Below, one piece after another: positions 25,505-38,500 of a stretch of DNA of 64,000 bases. The stretch spans positions 2,046,001 through 2,110,000 of the forward strand of contig SNVD02006942.1 in assembly GCA_013180625.2 (NCBI GenBank), read 5' to 3'. The notes below the pieces were generated by a model. That model worked only from the letters and a program-made list of their open reading frames with translations. It did not search any database and was not told the DNA's origin. Made by a program: the position numbers and the translations under genes. Source of the stretch: Boswellia sacra (Eukaryota; Streptophyta; Magnoliopsida; Sapindales; Burseraceae). Position 1 is the stretch's first letter. Every line of letters begins with the position of its first letter.

Positions 25505-27260
25505 TATATAATTTAAATTTTATAATTTAATTAATAATCTATTTAATAAAATCTGATTAAAAGTATAATTTTTTGTATTCTTTTTTTTATTAGATAGATT
25601 ATCATATTAAATTATAAATTTAAATTATACGATCGATTTTAAATCTAATACTACTATTTTTACAAGGCAACTAAAGCTCAAGCTCGAATGTAAATTAAAC
25701 AAAATCTTAGCCTCATATTACAAGATCCGTGGTGTACAATTTGTTTTTAAGATTGATATTATCCATAGAAAATGATGACAAATGTGGCCCTTTAACCCCT
25801 TTTTTAATGTCCATGACAAATGTCAATAAAAGGAGCCATTATTTTTTTTTTATTGGCCCTAAATGTTTTCCCTTTTGGATTCGCACCTTATAATGCTAGT
25901 TATGCCCCAACTGAAGGATAGCTATAATTGCGATACCATTTGTCCCCCTAAATTGGACCCACGATTAGGCTTTGAGAAAGAGCCAAAAGTGCCTGTGACT
26001 CACATTATAAACCTCATGTCACCGTCTCTTCCATCAATACCAAAAGTTTTCTCTACTGTTTCTAGTTAAAGCTTCTTACTTTATAAGCCCCCACCACCTC
26101 CTTTTTTATTGCTTAATTTTACAACGGATTAATACCTAAATTTCTTATCATGCCCCTGGTTTATTTCACAACTTATCTCAAAATCTTTTTTTATCATTAT
26201 ATAACTAATCTTATAATACCATTATGTTTTCAAAAATTAAAGAAAAACATCGAAGTTAAAAGTTAGAATGATACGAGAGTGAGATTAGACAAGAGTTAGT
26301 GACGGATGAAAAATATCAATTTGAATATCTATGTATCTCAAAATACGATTAAAAAAATACTTAAATTCCATATTAATTGGTCTTTATGTGTTTACCTTAT
26401 TTACTTTAAAAATTTTTAAAAATTTGAATTATTTAATTAATTTTTATTTTAGGGAAAGATTATTCAAACTCAAGGCCATGCCAAGCAAAGTATGCGCATA
26501 AATTGATGAAATGCTATGCATGGATTGCTACTATTTCAACGATAGCGTTCTTTCATCTTGTTTTAAAAAAGATTTGTATTTCTAAACCTCTCCTTTACTG
26601 TTATTATACTTGAAGGAATAAAAATATATTTCAAACGAGTTACAAACTCATTGAAATATGCTTTTCACCGGTTGACAAATTATTAACGAGCAATCCCTTA
26701 TCAAATTATAGAAAATCGGTGATCAAATTATTTGATTTTATAAACTTATCAAATAGTTAGACAATTAAAAAATAGGTAATAAAAATTAGCTAAATTTAAA
26801 ATTACCCTTTTTGTAATGGTTGGGAGAAGAGAGAAAAGGTGCAGGATGGAGTTGAAGGTAGAAGACAGAAGCAAAAAGCAAAAAAAAAAAAAAGTATTGT
26901 TGGGTGTCGTTACGTATGAGAGAAAAGCCATGCATTGGGCTTAGGGAGAGAGCAAGTGAGACGTGGACATAGCACACATGATAAAGGGTACGATGAATGC
27001 GGGCGAAAAAGAGCAGAGCAGAGCAGAGCAAAGCAAACGCCAACACACACCAATCAGACAAATTAGCATAAATACACAAACGTATCACATTATTTCAATT
27101 GACCCTTTCTTTCTTTCTTTCATTTCATGATAAAAGCTAAAGAGAGAAAGTTACAGATAACATATCGCAGAGACAGATACAGACACAGACGGCTCCTTCC
27201 CCTTGCTAGCCAATTGTGTTGCTGTGTGAGTGTTAAATGAGTAGTGCTTGTCAAGCTATG

Positions 27261-27265
<5 letters not shown>

Positions 27266-27291
<26 letters not shown>
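27266..27291. repeat. CT microsatellite
   Basis: About 13 CT units in a less AT-rich patch between MLO3 and ARF4. Confidence 0.9.
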
Positions 27292-27706
27292 GAGTGAGTG
27301 ACTGGAAACCCCAGAAAGCAACCGGCATGAGGTTCGAGGGGCCTGGCTTTTGTTTTCAACATTTAATTGGAATTTATTAGTTTATTTAATTGAATGAATG
27401 ACGAATGTCATATCATGTACTGTATGTGTAGGTGTAGCCCTGCTGCCCATGCTGCACATTTTGCAGGGGTTTTTAACACGCGTTGTTTGTTTGTTTGCTT
27501 TAATGTCTTTAATAAAGTTACTCTTCTTATCATATTTCATTTTGGCCACAAAACAAAACGCTGTTGCTTGTGACATCTCACTATATGGAATTCCCCATCT
27601 TTCACCTCAGGGCGTGGATGGAATGGAATCACGCCCTTTATTTAATGCTTATTTCACATTGCCACAGCGATAATGACATATCTACCATAATGCCATTCTA
27701 ATACAT

Positions 27707-27713
<7 letters not shown>

Positions 27714-27760
<47 letters not shown>

Positions 27761-27762
27761 GT
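27714..27762. repeat. AT microsatellite with one interruption
   Basis: Two AT runs are separated by a single AC step. Confidence 0.9.
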
Positions 27763-27959
27763 ATCATCATTAAATAATTCTACTACGACAACAAAAATTT
27801 ATAAACTAAAGGGCGTTTTCTTTTTTCTTTTTCTCTAAAAACTGAATATTTTTAAATTAAATTAAATCTAAATAGATTTGTATATAAAAATATAAATTAT
27901 ATATTTATTTTTTATTTTAATTAAAATATTTGAAATCAAATGTAATATTTTTATACATA

Positions 27960-28124
27960 AGTAATATTATTTTTACAAATTAATTATATAAATTTACTCA
28001 TATAAATTAACATAACATGATATGATTAAAAGAATAAATATAATAATAATTAAGATAAGTAATATGATAATCGTGTAATGATGTCACATCAGTTTATATA
28101 GATTAATTTATATATAGTATTACT
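27960..28124. repeat. Short inverted-repeat element, probable MITE
   Basis: AGTAATATTATTTTTACAAA at the left and the inverted right end AGTAATACTATATATAAATT form imperfect terminal repeats. Both continue into a TATATAAAxTxACATxACATxAT motif. It resembles the ends of the elements at 6388 and 42052. No target duplication was found. Confidence 0.5.
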
Positions 28125-30248
28125 CTTTACATTTATTATATTTCGTATGTTAACTTCTTAAAAACTATATTAAGAAAATAACTGAATTGATTAAAGACAT
28201 GTATTAATATATTAAAATAATGTTAATTTATTTAAAAATTTTGCCTTTAATAATTTTCATACCATTTTAACAAAAATTATACTGTAATCTTCAAGATGTG
28301 AAGACGTAAGGGCACATGATATGATATAATAAGATTACCTTTTTTTAATTATATAGGTTAGTTATTTTTTTATCATTTAATTGAATAAGAGACCTTCATA
28401 AATAATTTCTTATTTTCTAAAATAGTAAGAGTTAAATGCCACTTTATTATTTTTAGTTTTTTTCATAAGGACCGAGGAGATCTTAAACAGTATAATTTTT
28501 TTACGTATGCAGTATTTAATTTAATTCTATAAAGAAGTAAATATATAAAAAATTAGTTGTTAACAAATAATAATAAATGAAATGAAATGAAGGGTGCGAG
28601 ATAAATTAAGTGCAAAGAGGAGGTTAGATAGGGTCGGGAAACGCGAGGCGTGAGAGGGGAATGTATGTGGTGGACCTACGAAGCAGCGACCCAACTGTCT
28701 CCATTGTGTCACCACATTTCGATTCTTACTCGCACATTTCTTGCATGTCTATCACACGCCTGTCATTTTGTTTTCTAAATTTTCATTAAACAAATCAACA
28801 AGTATATCACAAGATAAAAAAAAGGGGTGGGACAAAAAAGAAGATGAAGACTAAAAATTAAACTCTGACTTCGAAACAAACTTGCGCTTTAGCCGATGGC
28901 CTTATTATTGCATTTGAATTAAAAAATTATTTTAATTTAAAAATAATATCAAGATTAAATTTATTTTATAATAAAATTTTTATTATATCATAAAATAATA
29001 CAGTAAAATTTTAAAAAATAAATATTTAGTAAATTAATAATCTAAATTAAATAATAAAATATTTCAGTCTCGACTCAAATAAATATATTAAATTAATAAA
29101 TTTGTTAAACATAAATAATAATTTTTTCAAATCTTTTAAAATCTAATAAAAATATTAAATAATAATTGATCAAATACATAATATAATAATTGATCAAATA
29201 CATAATATAAATAACGTATAAATTTATAATATTAAAGTGATTTTCCTTAACATCTTCTAGTTTTTTAATTATCTTCTTTTTCAAAATATGCATTTAAAGT
29301 ATTTTTATTTCTTCTTTTTATCTACACTAAATCCAGTCTTGTCCTTAATTTTTATCAGAACATACACCATATTTGTTATATCTTTTTCATAATATAGTAA
29401 GTAGTTATTTAAGATAATAATTGCTTGAACGACTTCCTTTAAAAAAACATTTGCTAAAGCACAGCTATTATTTATATCATGATTATTATTAGTCGAAATA
29501 TCTATTATTCATTCAATAATCTCTTTGTTAGTTAATAGGTGATTCCTTCACTGCATCTTATTTTACTAGGATAAATCAAAATATATTCAAACATATTTTT
29601 ATAGGAGTAATGAAGTTGTATTCTAGTAAATTTGTGTCATGTAAGGTTATTAAAATTAATTTGTATAATTTAGTTATATATCTAATATTACATTTTTTAT
29701 GGCTTAGAATAGAAATGACTTCTTATAATTTGCTAAATTTTGATCATATTGATTGGTTGTATTTTCATTTCTAACATTTACATGAATCTTAATAAAAAAT
29801 ATTAAAAATAATTAAAACATCAAAATTTTTAAATTAATAATTATTTATATATTAATAAATAATTTATTTATCGGTAAGGTAAATAAAATATTTTGAAAAA
29901 ATAATAATATTTCATAATTTTACCAGTATTAATTTATCAAACTTATCTAGATAATAAATTTGTTCAATCTCGCCATTCGATATTTAGATTACGAAGCTTT
30001 GGTTAATAATAATTATTTAGGAGAAAAGGACGGAAGAGACAGAGGGAGGGACACGCGCGGGTGTACTGGAAAGTGAGAAGTGAAAAAAAGCAAAAAGGGG
30101 AACAAAGAGTGATGAGACCTGAGATAGTAAAAGAGGGCGCGGACTGAGTGGGCCTCTGACTCACTGAGTCTGAGCCCTAACAACTAACAACACGCCCACG
30201 ATAGTTGCTGCGAAAGTCCCCTTGGCCCCATTTTTTTAGTATTCACAG

Positions 30249-30267
30249 CTCTCTCTCTCTCTCTCTG
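30249..30267. repeat. CT microsatellite
   Basis: A short pure CT run about 2.2 kb upstream of the ARF4 start codon. Confidence 0.85.
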
Positions 30268-31870
30268 TGTTCAATCTTTATTAATTCATTTTCTTTTTTT
30301 TTTTTTTGTTAATACAGTGCAGCCTCTGCCCCTTGGCTTTCTCTTTGCTTTTGTCTGCCTCACCTCTCATTTCAACGCAACCACATCTCCAAATTTTCTC
30401 AGAAATATCCTCCATAAAAGTTGCCCCATTCATTTTGACCCACTATTCGTACTCCTTTATGGTTCTGTCTGGATGGTCTTCTTTTTCTTATACATATTTC
30501 AATTTCATTTCTGTTGTTGTACATATTTGTATGTTTTATTTTGCTACTAGTAACAATGTTTTTTCATCTTTTTAATGTAATATCCCCTCTATGCCAATGA
30601 CAAATAGTAAAATCGTAAAATAAATAGTTAGAAACTCATGCTTTACTAAATTTATTGTTGAGATAGTATCTTCGATGATTTCTATAAAAGTTAAGGAATG
30701 AAATTGATGAATTTTTAAATTTCGCTTTCTTTTCATATTAAAGCAAAGCATAGATTTACTAAATGAAAGTCATTTTATTGTAATTGTAATTGAAAAGGGT
30801 ATTATGTTAATAGTGGTAGCAATACTTTCAATTTTTTTATTATGGTATTTGAGGATAAACTTTTATTGGTTTAATCCTAATGAAACGAGTGTTGAATTAT
30901 TTCTTTACTTAAAACTTTAGTTTAGTTTATAGACGAGAATTTAATATAATATATAAGATTATAATATATCTTCTCACTCTCACTTTATATTGTGTTTCAC
31001 TTACTTCTACGATACAATAACACCTTTATATTAAATTTGTAATAAATTATACGCGAACATATAGAACATCAACATTGATAATTAGGAAAAAATAAATTTT
31101 ACACGTAATGAAATACTGTATTTAACATGGTTCATTGTCAATTACTTACATTTATATATGAGGAGATAAATCTACTAGATAATATAAAAGATAACATACC
31201 AAACATGATATTATTCCCAATACCTAATATTATTAAGCTCTAAAATATGATGTCTCCATACTTAATACCATAGAGCTCTAAAACATAATGTTATTTAATT
31301 GTCTATCAACTCATATATGTCTTTCCCCGTATCTCTATAAAATTGGATATATTAATTAACCTTTTATGCTTCGTCTATCTCTCATATTTAAAATTAATTC
31401 TCAATATTTATATTTATGGGTATGCGTGGGTTGTTATATTTCTTATGGAAGCTAACTCCTATTTATTTAATAACTCTAATTATTTATTTTTATAATTTTC
31501 CTAACCTAATGATAACTTGAATTAGGAAGAGTGTCAGAAATCCGGTCAAAATTAAAATTACTATTTTTTAAAAGCTTTTACGTTTGAAGATGCACGTAAT
31601 GTTAATATTTAAATATATAATAGTGGGTATTTTCATTTTTGAGGTAATGTAATTGTTTGTTAAGAAAGTGAAAGAAAGTGGTAAAAGAAGTCACAGATTA
31701 GATTTTTGTGGTGTTGTAACAGGACGGAAGTCGTCTATGTCTTGGTGGAAGGAAGCCTAGTTCACTTCAACAATCTTTAAAAAAAAAAAAATTAAGCACA
31801 GAGTTAAAAAAAAAAAGTCAAGTAAAGAAAAAAAAAATAAAGCAAAGGTCAAGAGTAAGAAAGCAAAGGG

Positions 31871-31891
31871 GAGAGAGAGAGAGAGAGAGAA
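31871..31891. repeat. GA microsatellite near the ARF4 5' region
   Basis: About 10 GA units, followed by a C/T-rich tract (31925-31975). Such GA/CT tracts are common around plant transcription starts and first exons, so the ARF4 leader may begin nearby (inference). Confidence 0.8.
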
Positions 31892-32048
31892 GGGGGGAAG
31901 TGTGGGTTCTGTACTGTCTTGGCCTGTCCCCTCTCTCCCACCCAACACAGTTTCTCTTTCTCTTTCTCTATCTGATAACAGTCTTGAGTCCAAAAAGCCA
32001 CCACCAAGACTGGCTTTTTATCTTGCCTCTTGTTTCTGTTCTTTTTAT

Positions 32049-32123
32049 ATGCAATTGTCTATGTCTCTTGTTTCTGCTGCTCCCTCTTCTCAGTACCTGC
32101 AAATGGGAGTAGAGGAATCATAG
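32049..32123 (+). promoter_or_regulatory. Upstream ORF 1 of ARF4 (24 codons plus stop)
   Basis: ATG at 32049 opens a frame MQLSMSLVSAAPSSQYLQ that ends at TAG 32121-32123. The same frame includes the ATG of the first copy of the 24-bp duplication (32103). It precedes the ARF4 start by about 390 bp in a pyrimidine-rich leader-like stretch. Its presence in the mature leader depends on the transcription start and on any leader intron, which I cannot see. Confidence 0.5.
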
Positions 32124-32146
32124 CAAATGGGAGTAGAGGAATCATA
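32099..32146. repeat. Perfect tandem duplication, 2 x 24 bp, carrying an upstream ATG
   Basis: Unit 32099-32122 (GCAAATGGGAGTAGAGG, ending ATCATA) is repeated exactly at 32123-32146. Because 24 is a multiple of three, each copy supplies an ATG followed by the same GVEES codons. Copy one reaches a TAG at once. Copy two reads through to a later stop. Confidence 0.95.
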
Positions 32147-32171
32147 CTTTGAATTCCTTGTTATTATTTGA
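32127..32171 (+). promoter_or_regulatory. Upstream ORF 2 of ARF4 (14 codons plus stop)
   Basis: Encodes MGVEESYFEFLVII and stops at TGA 32169-32171. It starts inside the second copy of the 24-bp duplication, three bases after the uORF1 stop. Confidence 0.5.
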
Positions 32172-32226
32172 TACCCTCTTCTCTCTCTCTCCTTTCATTT
32201 CATTTCATCTTTTAACTTCCCTTAAC

Positions 32227-32277
32227 ATGACTTTCTTGTTCTTTTCTATTCATCTTCTTGCACTCTTCTGTTCGTAA
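32227..32277 (+). promoter_or_regulatory. Upstream ORF 3 of ARF4 (16 codons plus stop)
   Basis: ATG at 32227 encodes MTFLFFSIHLLALFCS, ending at TAA 32275-32277. A further 7-codon uORF follows at 32282-32305. The ATG contexts are ordinary, and the region could instead be part of a leader intron. Confidence 0.4.
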
Positions 32278-32451
32278 AAATATGATTTTTCTTCCCATGA
32301 TTTGACCTCATTTCCACATTTTTATAGTTTCTAGCTTTGTGGGTACTCTAGTTAAAGCCCACTTCTTGATTATTTACTCTTTATCTCCTTCTCATCTCTT
32401 TTTGTAGTTAAAGTAAACTAGACACTTTTTTTTCTTTGGTGGATTGGTTAT

Positions 32452-32457
32452 GTAGTT
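32452..32457 (+). promoter_or_regulatory. Start-stop (ATGTAG) minimal uORF in the ARF4 leader
   Basis: ATG is directly followed by TAG, 53 bases before the ARF4 start codon and out of frame with it. AUG-stop elements can stall ribosomes in plants; the AUGUAA in boron-responsive leaders is the known case. A function here is inference only. Confidence 0.35.
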
Positions 32458-32510
32458 GTACTTCTGTTGAGAGAACACTAAGAATTGGAATACTCTGTTC
32501 TACGGTGTTC

Positions 32511-35500
32511 ATGGAAATTGATCTGAACCATGCAATAGCTACTACCGAGGTGGAAAAGGTTGCATTTTGCAATGGAAACTGTGAGAAGAACAGTGGTTGT
32601 GTTAATTGTTTGTCCTCTTCATCTTCCTCTTCCTCCTCTTCAAATTCAGGTTCTTCTTCTTTGTCTTCCTCAATTTATTTTGAGCTTTGGCATGCTTGTG
32701 CTGGCCCTCTCACTTCACTTCCCAAGAAAGGAAATGTAGTTGTTTACTTCCCTCAAGGTCACTTGGAACAAGTTGCCTCTTCATCTCCTTTTTCACCAAT
32801 TAAACTTCCCACCTTTGATCTCCCACCACAAATCTGTTGCAAAGTTGTGGACGTCCAACTGCTTGTAAGTGCTCCCTTTTCTCCTTCAAGATTCGGATTT
32901 TTTGTGCATTTTCTCATGGTACTCTTCACCACAAGCTCATAGAATTTCCCACTCTTTTGTTATTTTAAATTCGGATTGCTTTATAATGATTTCTTGAAAC
33001 AGGCTAACAAGGAGAATGATGAGGTTTATACACAGGTTGCTTTGCTTCCTCAAGCAGAGGTACCATGCTTGATGCTTCTCATCTTGGTTATAAGCTAGTT
33101 CTAATTGAATTAACTCATGCAAATTAATGTCTTTTATCTTTTGGATTTAAATTTTTGAAATTTTTGAGCACTGAGCAAGTAATATTTTTCTTTTGTGATT
33201 TCTTGGACTCTTTAGTATGTTGAGTATGAACTTATGTTGCTAGATATTTATCTCTTAGTGTAAAATTTTGGGTGTTTATAGTTTGTAGGACTGAACTTAG
33301 AGGGCAAAGAGCTTGGAGAGCTTGGTGTGGATGAGGAGGGGGATGGAGGAGCACTTACAAAATCAACTCCTCATATGTTCTGCAAAACACTTACAGCTTC
33401 TGATACTAGCACACATGGAGGGTTCTCTGTTCCTCGTAGAGCTGCTGAAGATTGTTTCCCTCCTCTTGTACGATGTTATGCTTTTATGTTGCTTGATGTT
33501 CTTTATCAGATTGGTTAATTTTGTTTGAGACTTTCTTGTGGAAATGATGGTATTTCCTTTGTATCAGGACTATAAACAGCAGAGGCCCTCTCAAGAGCTT
33601 GTTGCCAAGGACCTGCATGGGGTGGAATGGAGATTTCGACATATATATAGAGGTAATGTTGTTAGCATTCAAAGATTGGGTTAAATTGGTGGACAACTTT
33701 GTCAAATTCGATGTTTGTTACCTTTTAGGTCAGCCAAGGCGGCATCTGCTTACTACAGGATGGAGTATCTTTGTGAGCCAAAAGAATCTTGTTTCAGGGG
33801 ATGCAGTACTATTTTTGAGGTATAAAAAATAGTTAAGATTCTAGCGATACAAATTGCATTTGTAATGGTCTCTCATTTTGTTTGTATACTGAAAGCATAG
33901 CTATGTCTCATAATATGGCAATGAACCGAAAGGTGAAAAGAATTATTACAAGGAAACATCATTATTGTATAAGTATGATGGAATTGGATGAAAAACTTCA
34001 CACCTTTGCAAGATCCCACAATTTTTGATGTTTTATAGAATGGACAAATTTCAATTATATCCATGTAAAAGATTAAGGCAATACTAAATTCCAATTTTGT
34101 GCACACAGAATTTGATATATTCCATTTGCATGCTCTAAGTATATCTGGTGTCTCCATCATCTTGCGATTTCAACCTATCCAATTCTTTTTTTTTTTTTCC
34201 GTTGTCTTTGTAGGGGTAAAGACGGAGAGCTGAGGTTGGGTATTAGAAGAGCTGTTCGACCTAGAAATGGTCTTCCGGATTCAGTTCTTGCGAAGCAGAA
34301 TGCTTATCCCAATGTTCTTTCTGTTGTAGCCAATGCGATATCAACCAAGAGCATATTTCATGTTTTCTACAGTCCAAGGTAATTGTCAATTTATCTTTTT
34401 AAACTGAGGAAAGGAACTGACAAGTGATGCCTTTGCTCTGTTGGTCCCATTGTGTTCTTAATATTTCTTCTAATTATACCATGTATAGCTTGTAACTTTG
34501 AAGAGGCCTTTAGTAGTTAATGGGATTAATAGCATATTGATGATTTAATTCACCCCTGAAATTTGATTTATATTTGAAAAATCAAATATAATGTTTCCCA
34601 CTTTGGTGAACTGAATTAAATTTGATACATACATAGAACTCTTGCACAGGCATGCAAACATGGGTTCTTGAATAAGTTATTGTTTTAAACAGTTGCCTTA
34701 GTGGGAGTGTACTGAATTCTGGTCATAGATTGTGTCCGTACTTAAACACTTGCCTCCATGAATATGAGAGAGCGCTTTATGATTATGTGGTTGTTTAAAG
34801 CTGTTGTAACTAATCATATTTTTTATTGGACATGTAAAAGAAGAAATACCAGTCTCGGTTCTATGTTGTTTAAAGGTTTTTAAGAGATGAAAACTGGATA
34901 AAGAATAAATGGTAAGAATAGTACCAGGAAACGGTAAAGTTTCTCATTGCCTTCTCTGCAAATGAGTTGGGACCTGCTTGATGTTGTAAAAGCTGTTAAT
35001 TCTACCCTGTTGACCCAAGAACAATTTTATTAATTGTAGAAGTTGCAGCAGAAGGTAGAAATCTAGGGGCTTTTCTGAGGCTGGCTTTCTCTCTCTTTAT
35101 CTTTCTCATTCTCTTTTGTTTTTTTACTTCAACTTTCTTGGGTCCCTCCAATTTAATTTAGATATGGTTTCTTTGAGAAGAAAAAGTGGTCGTGAAAAAA
35201 AAACCATCTGCACACTGACTTTGTGCAGCTTAATAAATTCTGTCAATTGGCTAGGAATTAATTTGTCATGATTCAACTTCAGCTATACTTCATATTGCAT
35301 TATTTGCTGTTGAACGTTTATTATCTAAGTGCCTGTCTAGTGCATCTTATAGATTTCCATGTGCTTCCAAGTATTTCTATATATAATTTTAGTTGCTTCT
35401 GTCATGGTCATATCACCTCATTTTAATTGCTCGCTAATTTGTTTGGTCGCATCTATGTGAAACATTCATGTCTGTGCACCTTGTCAAATTCTAGTATTAT

Positions 35501-38500
35501 TAATGTTTCAGGTGTCCTAATGATGTACTAAACGGAATGGAGAGATGTTTTATTGGAAAAGTTTTTATTATGAAAGATTGAGGCAAGCTTGTAATATTGT
35601 TATTCTCTAGAGATCCTAAAATCAAATTGACCTTCATTAACGTAACCTGTACTTCTCCATGTATGCCTAAAGAATTGATTAGAGTCAGATTTACAATATT
35701 CTGCGGAGGTTTGTTGATGACATTGGGTGATAAATTGTGTACATTGTCCACCTGAGGTGGTAAGGCTACACCTCGAAGCCAAGGACTATGATGTCTCAGC
35801 TTAAATTGGAAATTGAGCTTATAGACCTTTATTTGACTACAGAATGGCTTGATTAATTTGGTGTCTCTTGGGGTAGTATTGCCCTTGAGAAAGCACGTGC
35901 TACTGTAGCTAAGCCAGTGCTTATAAGAGCCCCAGTTCTCTCTGATTTCCTATTTAACTGCTGTATCCCTGGTGAATAGTTCAAGCTTCATGAACCAAAG
36001 TCATGATCTTTGTTTGTTCTTTTATTAAATATGTAATGTCAGCCTTGGAAGCTGTAGCCCTTAAAACATAACTAGAGGTCACAGAAAGTCTCAACACACA
36101 AATTACACAAACAAAAGTAGTAGAGAAAGATTTAAAACTGTCTAGACCACTTTTCTTCCTAAATAAAATAAAATGACAGATATTTACATTGTAAGTTTTC
36201 TTCTTGATTGAAAAATTAGAAGAAAAAAGAGTAGATTGTTTCTAACTATAATATGAAGCAGTTTTTTTAAGTAAAAGGCCAAAAACTTTTAGTTTGGAAT
36301 ATTAGATGGGAATTTAATTTATTTTTCATTGATTCTTTGGTTTTGTTTGCATTCTGGATTTACAGAATATGCATAAAAAATATTTTAGTTTTACATTTTC
36401 TATATTTATAATGTTGAAATGCAGGGCCAGTCATGCTGAGTTTGTCATACCTTATCAAAAGTATATGAAGAGTATCTCAAATCCAATATGCATTGGGACA
36501 AGATTCAAAATGAGATTTGAAATGGATGATTCACCAGAAAGAAGGTCTACTTGAAGTTGGTTATATAGCATGACTGTAGTCATTATTTTACTGGATGATT
36601 TTTTTCTTTAGAATATGATATCATTTCTCTATCATTACAGGTGTAATGGTGTAGTCACTGCGATCAGTGACTTGGATCCCTATCGCTGGCTGAACTCAAA
36701 ATGGAGATGCTTAATTGTAAGCTTTTTAATTATGCTATCAGTATCAGAGATTTCAGTGTCTCAATGTTCATATATTATGCTACCATTTCCATTCTCATCA
36801 TTTCTTTTTGTTATGAGTTAATGGTTGATCCTCATTATAAACACGAATTTTAAACATCCGGACAGGTCAGATGGGATGAAGATACAGGGAATGATCATCA
36901 AGAGCGAGTTTCACCATGGGAAATTGATCGTTCTGTTTCTCTCCCACCCCTAAGCATTCAATCCTCCCCAAGGCTGAAGAAACTGAGGGCTAGTCTGCAG
37001 GCTACTCAAGTTGACTACCCTGTTGCCGGTACAAATGCTCCAAATTTAAATGATAATATTGGCATTGTCTACTATGCACTCCTGAATTTCTGTATATTCA
37101 TTGTATGTCGTTTTTTTTGTCTTCTTGTTGCAGGAGGGAGTGGATTTTTGGACTTTGAGGAGTCTCTAAGATCCTCTAAGGTCTTGCAAGGTCAAGAAAA
37201 TGTAGGTTTTGTATCACCCTTATATGGGTGTGATACTGTTAACCACCCGCTAGATTTTGAGATGCAAACACCTGCACGTCAAAGTCTTGCACTAACTGGA
37301 ATAGGAAAAGATAATGTTAATGATTTTGTGAGGGCTCGCCCCACCACTTACACAGGCTTTATGGAATCTGATAGGTTTCCAAAGGTCTTGCAAGGTCAAG
37401 AAATATGCCCATTGAGATCCCTGACAGGAAAGGTTGATTTCAATCTTGGCACATGGGGAAAACCCAATCTCGGTTGCAATTCTTTCAATATGTATCAAGC
37501 AGCCAAGCCCAATTTCTACCCTCTACCAGCGGAAAACCTCCAAATGTATTTTCCATATGGTGATTTGCACAAAACTGGCAAAAGTCCCACAATGCACTCT
37601 TATGCTACGAACTTTCAGAGAGAGAACATACAATTCAACTCATCTTCTATACAGAAGGGGGTCATTGCAGATGAAGTGAGAAAGCCAGTTCTACTGAATG
37701 AGCATAAACCACCAGAAAGTATTCCTACGCCTTCCTCGTTGACTAGTCTAAGAAATCAAAAAGATGGCAGCTTTAATGGGACAGTGGGTGGTTGTAAGCT
37801 TTTTGGGTTCTCTCTGACTGCAGAAACATCTAATCCTGGCTCGCAAAACACTGGTAAGAGGAGTTGTACGAAGGTAAGCTATATTGGCATCTAGTCAGAA
37901 TGAAACTTGCCATTTTTCAATAACCTTATCCCACTAATCTTACAAAACTTGCTGAAGGTGCACAAACAAGGTAGCTTGGTTGGAAGAGCTATTGACCTCT
38001 CAAGACTGAATGGGTATGGTGACCTGCTAAGTGAACTGGAACAACTATTTAACATGGAAGGGCTTTTACGAGATCCTGATAAAGGATGGCGGATCTTGTA
38101 CACTGACAGTGAGAATGATGTGATGGTTGTTGGGGATGACCCTTGGCAGTAAGTTTTTAATATTCGGCCTTCATCCTCTGTCTACTTTGTTCTCTGGTAG
38201 TATTTATGTCAAACCTCAGGATCTTTATGGTATTAAATGTGTTGTTTGAACTAGGAGCAACTTCCTTTTATGTTTTCACCTTTTTTTCCATTAATGAGAT
38301 GCAAACAGATATATTAGGTACATTTGAAAATGTAAAAGACATTAGCATCTCATTTAGAGGGATACTGGTTGAGCCCCAGGTTTCAGAAAGGACACTAAAA
38401 CGAGTACCTGTTTTTTGATTCCTAACCTTATCTGAATTGCAAGGAAATCTAGTTAGTGTAATTGGTATGCAGAGAAATTTCTTTTAGTTGCACAAATAGA

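Larger units (their letters stand above)
19839..32040. other. 12-kb gene-poor interval between MLO3 and ARF4
   Basis: No supported coding gene was found. The open frames here are short, unspliced and lack recognisable domains. Contents I can name are direct repeats at 20373-20630, a hAT-type element at 23428-25504, an inverted-repeat element at 27960-28124, several microsatellites, and less AT-rich purine-heavy patches at 26820-27340, 28580-28760 and 30010-30230. Bases 31000-32040 should include the ARF4 promoter. Confidence 0.6.

Noticed and set aside
25863..26069. 68-codon open frame
   Set aside because: No recognisable domain, and AT-rich DNA on both sides; treated as chance.
30306..30575. 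Overlapping Phe/Ser/Leu-rich frames of 89 and 77 codons
   Set aside because: Hydrophobic composition comes from T-rich DNA; no start context, splice partners or family match.
32436..32510. In-frame extension of ARF4 upstream of the chosen ATG
   Set aside because: It would need a GTG start, and known ARF4 proteins begin with the MExDLN motif that starts at 32511.
35500..35782. Minus-strand frames inside ARF4 intron 6
   Set aside because: I considered a retroelement remnant, but no polyprotein motif or terminal repeat is visible.
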